Below are positions 57,643-64,000 of a stretch of DNA of 64,000 nt, one piece after another. The first letter of the stretch is position 1. The number at the start of each line of letters is the position of its first letter. Source of the stretch: Bordetella sp. LUAb4 (GTDB taxonomy: Bacteria > Pseudomonadota > Gammaproteobacteria > Burkholderiales > Burkholderiaceae_B); assembly GCF_021325795.1 (NCBI RefSeq), contig NZ_JAHPZX010000002.1:558001-622000 (forward strand). The letters run 5' to 3'. Below the pieces are notes generated by a model, which saw only the letters and a list, made by a program, of their open reading frames with translations, did not search any database and had not been told where the DNA came from. Position numbers and translations under genes: made by a program.

Positions 57643-58395
57643 ATGAACCCAGCCCAGAGACTTTCCGCAATTTGCAGTTCGATCCAAAGTTTTAAGAGCA
57701 ACCAAGGGCGCACTCTCCAAGCTTGGATATTCATACTCAAGATTGACGACAGAATAACCGGCGAAAAGGAGGCCGGGCGTGTTCTAAGTCAACTGCACGA
57801 CCAGGTTGGACTGCTCCGGGATCTGCTGGCAGAGAGAGCCGTACCTGAAAGCCTCTATTCGTCTCAGCTCAGCACACTCGACGCGGTGTTTGGAATAACC
57901 AGTGTCAATGCCGCATGGCCCGCCACTCAAAGTCGCGTCACGCCCGAGGTTCGGATGGTTCTGAAATGGGCTGATTGGTATCTCGGTGATCTCGATGGCT
58001 CGATCCCAGATGCCGACAGAGAAGCCATTGCCGAGGAAATCGCTGACCTTGAAGCAGCACTAAACAGCAGCGATCTATCCCCCGCGCTGTTCCGCTTCAT
58101 GCAACAACATCTGCAGCGATTAAAGGAGGCATTTTCAGCCTACGACATATCCGGATCCGAGCCTCTGGAACGAGCCCTAGATAACGTGCGCGGCGACTGC
58201 GAACGACGCAGCGACGCCCTGTCCAGCGACGCCGAAGGAACATCCGACGCCGGGCGAAGCCTGATGCAAAGATTCAAGAATCTTGTTGACCGGTCCACGG
58301 AAGCCGTAAACAGCACGGGCAAGTTCGCGGACTCAGGGATGAAGATAGCCGCCGCCGGCGCGGCTATCGCCAAGGCTATCGGCTGGATCTCTTAA
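57643..58395 (+). CDS. Soluble protein of unknown function, first gene of an unknown pair
   Basis: A protein of 250 aa without a recognised domain. It is mostly helical and acidic (KWADWYLGDLDGSIPDADREAI, EEIADLEAALNSSDLSPALF). The C-terminal 25 residues form an alanine/glycine-rich hydrophobic or amphipathic helix (GMKIAAAGAAIAKAIGWIS). The start gives MNPAQRLSAI with GGAAA upstream. An ATG 57 bp upstream is in frame but lies inside the divergent terminase remnant. The gene is 90 bp before a membrane-protein gene on the same strand and probably co-transcribed with it. Confidence 0.7.
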   Translation: MNPAQRLSAICSSIQSFKSNQGRTLQAWIFILKIDDRITGEKEAGRVLSQLHDQVGLLRDLLAERAVPESLYSSQLSTLDAVFGITSVNAAWPATQSRVTPEVRMVLKWADWYLGDLDGSIPDADREAIAEEIADLEAALNSSDLSPALFRFMQQHLQRLKEAFSAYDISGSEPLERALDNVRGDCERRSDALSSDAEGTSDAGRSLMQRFKNLVDRSTEAVNSTGKFADSGMKIAAAGAAIAKAIGWIS

Positions 58396-58485
58396 GAAAA
58401 AATGCTCGGTAAATCAGCGAGCTAAAAGGGTTCGCTGGCAATCGCGGCAATCTGCATTGAGAAACGGACATATAGAGGGGTTAGC

Positions 58486-59187
58486 ATGACTGGTGATATC
58501 GAGGATGGTCCGTCTAAGGAGCGGCGAAATCTGGTCGCCTTGGCCACCATCGTTATCGTGGTGGCCTTCTTAAAAGTGCCGCAGCCGGGGGCCATTCTGT
58601 TTGGAACGATCGAACTGAAGGATGTTCCAACGCATCGCCTCTGGATTGCCGTGGGCGCCGCGTTGCTCTATCTAGTGCTGCACTACCTGACGGCGCCCAC
58701 TATCCGAACCAGCGCCGTAAATTGGCTGAATGAATTCCGGCAGGCCCGAACTCAAGCTGTCGACTCCCTCTCCTTGCCGCATCTTGAACGCGCACTGCGC
58801 GGTGAGCTGACCAAGTTCCAGCTCATCAGATCCGACGGTAGCTCCGTTCAGAAGATGGACTTCGACAGCGTCTTTGTCCAGGAAGAGTCCCGGGCAGATA
58901 GCGGCTGGGGCAGAGTCTACGCGGTCCAATGGATTGAGCAATGGAAGGATCGCAATCAGAAGGTTGCATTCAGCGGCAATGGACGCCGCAGCGACGTTTC
59001 AGTGATTCCCCCGTTCTCGCGGAGAGCCAAAGTGTTGCTCCTCAGCCTGTGGCGTACACGTGGCCTGGACTGGGCAATGCTCGAATTTGTATTTCCCATA
59101 AGCTGGGCGGCCATAGCAGCCGTCATCTGTGTCAACGGCATTCCGGAATTGATACAGCTTCTGCCGGCATCGGCACTTCAGATTTGA
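58486..59187 (+). CDS. Membrane protein of unknown function, 3' end replaced by an IS
   Basis: A protein of 233 aa with two N-terminal membrane segments (VALATIVIVVAFLKVP and LWIAVGAALLYLVLHYL), a soluble middle (RALRGELTKFQLIRSDGSSV) and a third hydrophobic segment near the C-terminus (FPISWAAIAAVICVNGIP). The last nine or so codons and the TGA stop are part of the left end of the IS element at 59165. The natural C-terminus would continue after the IS from 61157, giving about 26 further residues to a TGA at 61233. The upstream gene forms a likely operon with it. Confidence 0.68.
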   Translation: MTGDIEDGPSKERRNLVALATIVIVVAFLKVPQPGAILFGTIELKDVPTHRLWIAVGAALLYLVLHYLTAPTIRTSAVNWLNEFRQARTQAVDSLSLPHLERALRGELTKFQLIRSDGSSVQKMDFDSVFVQEESRADSGWGRVYAVQWIEQWKDRNQKVAFSGNGRRSDVSVIPPFSRRAKVLLLSLWRTRGLDWAMLEFVFPISWAAIAAVICVNGIPELIQLLPASALQI

Positions 59188-59225
59188 TACACCGAGTTGT
59201 AGTGTTATTGCGGTGCCGGCCGCGT

Positions 59226-61064
<1,839 letters not shown>

Positions 61065-61182
61065 CGCCGCTCAAAGTGGCCATTATCCCTTCATCGAGGT
61101 GTATCAATTCCTCAGTGCCGCCGGCGTATCAATTTACAGGTGCCGGTGACATCTGCGTCGTGGGAATCTTCACGCGATAAGT

Positions 61183-61214
61183 AAAAAGCCCCGCTCGGTA
61201 TGCCGGCGAGGCTT
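61183..61214 (-). terminator. Rho-independent terminator on the minus strand
   Basis: On the minus strand AAGCCTCGC pairs with GCGGGGCTT (one G-T pair) and is followed by TTT. It lies downstream of the small frame at 61275-61460 and overlaps the displaced tail of the IS-interrupted gene. Confidence 0.6.
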
Positions 61215-61274
61215 CAGACGCACTGATGACCAGTGACAGAGCATGCCGGATTTTGTGAAAAACCAGCGATTCTT

Positions 61275-61460
61275 TCAAGCGATTTCGACATCGCCGACGA
61301 TACCGGCTTCTAAAAGACGCGACTCGGCGGCTTCCATGGCCTGATCCTCCGTGCACTTGGCGCCGGCAATCGTGCGTCGTTCTCGCCCCTGGACGTACGC
61401 AAACCACGCAGCCAAAGGACGATCTTGCTGTTGTGCGCCGTCAATGCCAAGCGCTTGCAA
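61275..61460 (-). CDS. Possible small protein of 61 aa
   Basis: A short frame with TTG as first codon, reading in part RTIAGAKCTEDQAMEAAESR. It has the composition of a small helical protein. It is followed by a terminator on the same strand, which supports transcription. There is no good ribosome-binding site, and the frame stays open further upstream without an ATG or GTG, so the 5' end may be lost. Confidence 0.35.
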   Translation of the reverse strand: MQALGIDGAQQQDRPLAAWFAYVQGRERRTIAGAKCTEDQAMEAAESRLLEAGIVGDVEIA

Positions 61461-61705
61461 CGCAGTTAGATTTGATTTAAACGGTAGCCGATCGAGTATG
61501 CACAGTCCGATCGTTTGAGTACGCCTTCCTAAGGCTTAGCAGGGGACATAGTCGTCGCAATATACTGGATAGAAAATTACCGTGACCCGGCGCGGACGAC
61601 CTAAGCGCCTTGAAGGAGCTGCTCGGGTACTCCCCCGCGCAGACAGCCAACTTGGCCAGCGTACCAGGCTCATTTTCAAGATCCGAGATCCACGAGGAGC
61701 GATAA

Positions 61706-61987
61706 ATGACTGCGTTTCAACGGTGGCTGATTATTGCCCTGTTCGTCGCCATTGCTACTTTCGGCTATATAGCCTCACAGTTACGATATTCGCAAAAAGT
61801 AGGTTTTAATGGCCAAGTCACGTTCGTGCTGGATCGATACACGGGCGACGTCTGTGCTCACTTTACGAATGGATCGAAAGCCTGCTTTGCTGACTTTGTG
61901 ATGAGCCAGGTCAAATGGGAGGACGCCCCTGAAAAAGCGCCGATCCCGCCGGGCTATGAATTGGCGCCGTCTGACGGTAAGAGGTAG
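61706..61987 (+). CDS. Small single-pass membrane protein of unknown function
   Basis: A protein of 93 aa. One N-terminal membrane segment is visible (WLIIALFVAIATFGYIA, residues 7-23), followed by a short extracytoplasmic domain with the two cysteines of GDVCAHFTNGSKACFADF that could form a disulfide. GAGGAGCG lies 8 bp before the ATG. Small proteins of this shape are common near prophage and defence genes but have no shared function. It stands alone in the AT-richer region. Confidence 0.72.
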   Translation: MTAFQRWLIIALFVAIATFGYIASQLRYSQKVGFNGQVTFVLDRYTGDVCAHFTNGSKACFADFVMSQVKWEDAPEKAPIPPGYELAPSDGKR

Positions 61988-62233
61988 TTCCGGGCGTTGC
62001 CGTCGGTGCGTCCGGCCGAAGAGGCGGACGCGCCAGCGTGGCGCCTGCGTGACCCACGCAGCCCTGCAGTTATTTGCAGTAGTTCCGACTTGATCGGACA
62101 GCAAGGCCTTGCCAGTAGGCGGGCGCGCACCTCAGCGCGCCGTATCACATCCTCGTGAAACAGCTGGTGACATAGCGTCGAACTTCTCGGACTCGACGTG
62201 TGGGCAATGCTCGCCAGGCAGTCGACGGTGGCG

Positions 62234-62475
62234 CTAGTGTAGCGTGCGGCTCCGACCAGATGTTCCGAGATGGTCTAGCGCGTCGGCAGGTGAGCACGCC
62301 GCCATCTGTTTAGAAACGTGCAGTTTGGACATGGTGCGCTCCGTCTTCACTGTCCGATTCGCAAACTTTTTTATCTTCTCGCTGAGTTTCGAAAACCGTA
62401 CCGATATGGCCGTCTTGCTGGCACCGAACTCGCGCGCTAGGGCTGCGGCTTGATCCCAATGGTCTGCCCCTCAAG
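62234..62475 (-). pseudogene. Possible 3' fragment of a helix-turn-helix protein
   Basis: The frame begins after a stop with no start codon and reads ALAREFGASKTAISVRFSKL, then a basic stretch, and ends at a stop near 62234. The alternation fits a helix-turn-helix. The fragment is too short to name and may be chance. Confidence 0.25.
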
Positions 62476-62542
62476 CCTTCCCCCCTCCCCGTGATGGAGG
62501 AGTACCGTTAACGGGGCGGCGTGGCGGCCGACCGGTAAGAGC

Positions 62543-62566
62543 AAAAAAGCCACCCGTAGGTGGCTT
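62543..62566 (-). terminator. Rho-independent terminator on the minus strand
   Basis: On the minus strand AAGCCACC-tacg-GGTGGCTT is a perfect 8-bp stem with a tetraloop and a run of six T. It lies 4 bp after the stop of the 82-aa gene. Confidence 0.9.
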
Positions 62567-62570
62567 ATAG

Positions 62571-62819
62571 TTATTCGGTTATTGCGCGGTCCGGCTTATC
62601 ACGGTCCGGGCGCGCAGGAGCGGGTCTATCAGGAGGAAGATCCGGCAGCCTGAACCAGTGATTATTTCGGCTGCTATTTCCAGTACCCCGAGAAAACTCC
62701 CAGACACTCCCGTCATCTGCCAGTGCAAAAACTATTGTTCCGACTACTGGATGAACTTGCCCGTGGTTCCCGACCAACGGCCTAGCTGTTCCCGTAGCGA
62801 TCTGGATGATTTTCGGCAT
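62571..62819 (-). CDS. Small protein of unknown function, 82 aa
   Basis: A complete gene unit: GGGAGGATAT directly before the ATG is an excellent ribosome-binding site, and a strong terminator follows the stop. The protein reads MPKIIQIATGTARPLVGN and then VVGTIVFALADDGSVWEF, with an Asp/Pro-rich tail (DLPPDRPAPARPDRDKPD). It has no signal or membrane segment and a repeat-like WEF motif suggestive of a beta strand. I know no family for it. Confidence 0.7.
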   Translation of the reverse strand: MPKIIQIATGTARPLVGNHGQVHPVVGTIVFALADDGSVWEFSRGTGNSSRNNHWFRLPDLPPDRPAPARPDRDKPDRAITE

Positions 62820-63249
62820 ATATCCTCCCGGTTGTGAGGAGGCTATTCAAACACGAACCTCTATTTTCGGATAGAAGGCTCTAGCGTCAAAAATCAAAAG
62901 CTCCGCACATGTCCTGGGCTTCGCTTTTTCAGGGTGCAACAGCCCGCACGAATTGTCCCGCTTCGGATCTCACCTTTGAGGGACTCGTGTCGCAGAGTCA
63001 AACGCATTCGAAATCTGAGTTACTGGGTGTGCGGACAAAATCTTGGACTAATTTGGGAGTAACACCCTGGCCAATCGCTGTCCCAAACAATTGATAGCCA
63101 TTCCCCCAACACGGGCAGCCCAAACAACGACCCACCCGGCACTGCCGGCCAGGTCGCAGGCCCCTACGTGCCTTTGTCAGCCAGCTTGCAAGGATCCCTG
63201 GCCCACGGTCAGCATCTTGCCCCTTGCGGCGGTGCAAGACCGGAGCAAG
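62820..63249. other. Intergenic region, 430 bp
   Basis: The promoter of the 82-aa gene probably lies in the first 100 bp, where the sequence is AT-rich. Two short frames (62909-63094 plus, 62998-63237 minus) have no supporting features. Nothing else was identified. Confidence 0.4.
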
Positions 63250-63813
63250 CTATTCCCCCTTGGAAAGCTCGTTTTGCATCTGCTCATGCGTCATCAGGCC
63301 ACTTTGATTGATGTCATCCAGCATTAATTTCGCTTGTCTTTCCCAGGAAAGCACTAACTTATGTAATTGTGGGGTTATCTCAGTTTCCTCCGCGATCACT
63401 GAGATTTGATAGCGCAAACTTCCAGCTCTGCCCGCTAGGCGCGCCAACGGTTCCCCAATTGAAGGATCGAGACAGGCCAACGCCGCGAGGTGACGATTGA
63501 GCAACTCCCCAGCAACCATGCGTCCTAGTTCTCGGAGGTAAGACCTATCCCCATCTTGGAGGTGAGTTCCAATATCCAGTTCACGAATTCGTTGGCAGAA
63601 AGAGCAAAGCTCGATCAATGCGGAGGCCATCGGCCCGACCTCGGCAACAACTACCCATAGGTGAATTCTGCCCAGGCTGCTGCGCTCAGACTCCCTTTTC
63701 CTGGCTTCACTCAAGCCAAACCAAAGCGCGACGCCGGCTGCGGCGAACGTTGCGACAGCGGAACCCCAAGTCGCAACAGCAGAAACCCAAGTCGCAAGAT
63801 CTCCTATCTGCAT
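63250..63813 (-). CDS. Membrane-anchored protein of unknown function
   Basis: A protein of 187 aa beginning MQIGDLATWVSAVATWGSAV with one N-terminal membrane helix (ATFAAAGVALWFGL), a basic stop-transfer (SEARKRESER) and a helical cytoplasmic domain (SALIELCSFCQRIRELDIG, LHKLVLSWERQAKLMLDDINQ). GGGAGG lies upstream of the ATG at 63813; a longer frame starts 33 bp earlier without such a site. The layout resembles small helical membrane proteins seen next to phage or plasmid genes. No function is assigned. Confidence 0.7.
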   Translation of the reverse strand: MQIGDLATWVSAVATWGSAVATFAAAGVALWFGLSEARKRESERSSLGRIHLWVVVAEVGPMASALIELCSFCQRIRELDIGTHLQDGDRSYLRELGRMVAGELLNRHLAALACLDPSIGEPLARLAGRAGSLRYQISVIAEETEITPQLHKLVLSWERQAKLMLDDINQSGLMTHEQMQNELSKGE

Positions 63814-64000
63814 TGAAGTCCTCCCCAATAGGATGGACGCCATCATACAAGCGGCGGCGCGCCGACTGGTGGATGCTCAAAAAGGGGGCCGATGGCGGGC
63901 AAAGTCCGCGCCTTCCGGGCAGGCTGCGACGTGAGGCCGAGCGGCAACGGATCGTGTCCCCTCTTGGTAAATCATTATGAAATAAGTTCCGCAGCCTGGG

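Larger units (their letters stand above)
61152..61705. other. Region after the IS, 554 bp
   Basis: It begins with the right copy of the TCTGC target duplication and the displaced tail of the gene interrupted by the IS. It holds a minus-strand terminator (61183-61214) and a weak small open frame (61275-61460). Between 61461 and 61705 there is no recognisable gene. Confidence 0.5.
61988..62570. other. Intergenic region with a possible gene remnant, 583 bp
   Basis: No complete gene is seen. A minus-strand frame at 62234-62475 without a start codon has the segment QAAALAREFGASKTAISVRF, which resembles a helix-turn-helix and could be a broken gene's 3' part. The rest, including the C-rich run at about 62475, is unassigned. 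Confidence 0.4.

Noticed and set aside
62909-63237. Two short overlapping frames in the gap before the last gene
   Set aside because: No ribosome-binding sites, no recognisable sequence and mutual overlap on opposite strands.

Overview
This looks like chromosomal DNA of a high-GC betaproteobacterium of the Alcaligenaceae (Bordetella or Achromobacter type). The signs are six Bug/TctC-type extracytoplasmic solute-binding proteins with no TctAB partners, many lone IclR, LysR and MarR regulators beside catabolic operons, and a strong G/C third-position bias. The genus is inferred from gene content, not from a marker gene. No CRISPR array, rRNA or replication origin was seen.

Layout. (1) 1-4.7 kb: an acyl-CoA ligase cut by the left edge and an enoyl-CoA hydratase, divergent from an IclR regulator with a perfect operator-like palindrome, then an exported lactonase. 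(2) 4.7-17.6 kb: a mirror-image locus of organosulfur type. A rightward arm (leaderless binding-protein-fold protein, class II aldolase, SsuA-like protein, permease, ATPase, flavin monooxygenase) meets a leftward arm (rhodanese, TauD dioxygenase, SsuA-like protein, permease, ATPase) at a shared terminator. Both outer promoter regions carry GCTAAC/GTTAGC inverted repeats, and an MFS exporter and MarR regulator sit beside one of them. (3) 17.6-27.3 kb: four Bug proteins, a CsbD-like protein, an IclR regulator and a tightly coupled catabolic operon (RraA-type aldolase, D-2-hydroxyacid dehydrogenase, cyclase, SMP-30 lactonase). (4) 27.3-41 kb: LysR with a cupin/carboxymuconolactone-decarboxylase pair, an exported protein of unknown function, a ketoglutarate-semialdehyde-type dehydrogenase, two aldo/keto reductases (one internally deleted), a periplasmic PaoABC-type molybdenum aldehyde oxidoreductase and a LysR. 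(5) 41-54 kb: bicupin, two Bug proteins, three MmgE/PrpD proteins, a TcuA-like flavoprotein, a LysR, an aldehyde dehydrogenase and an Old Yellow Enzyme, which reads as a polycarboxylate catabolic region. (6) 54.3-55.3 kb: trpF and a tRNA-Val(GAC) with a consensus promoter and a terminator.

(7) 55.4-64 kb, directly after the tRNA, is visibly AT-richer and mosaic. It holds orphan membrane proteins, decayed phage terminase genes, a two-gene unknown module whose second gene is interrupted by an IS21-family element (59165-61151, 5-bp target duplication, frameshifted istA), and several small unknown genes. It looks like a decayed genomic island.

The strongest candidate for something undescribed is the mirror-image locus in (2), which appears to be one regulon held between two copies of the same operator. 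The unknown gene pair at 57.6-59.2 kb is second. The tricarballylate/aconitate-like MmgE/PrpD cluster in (5) is third.
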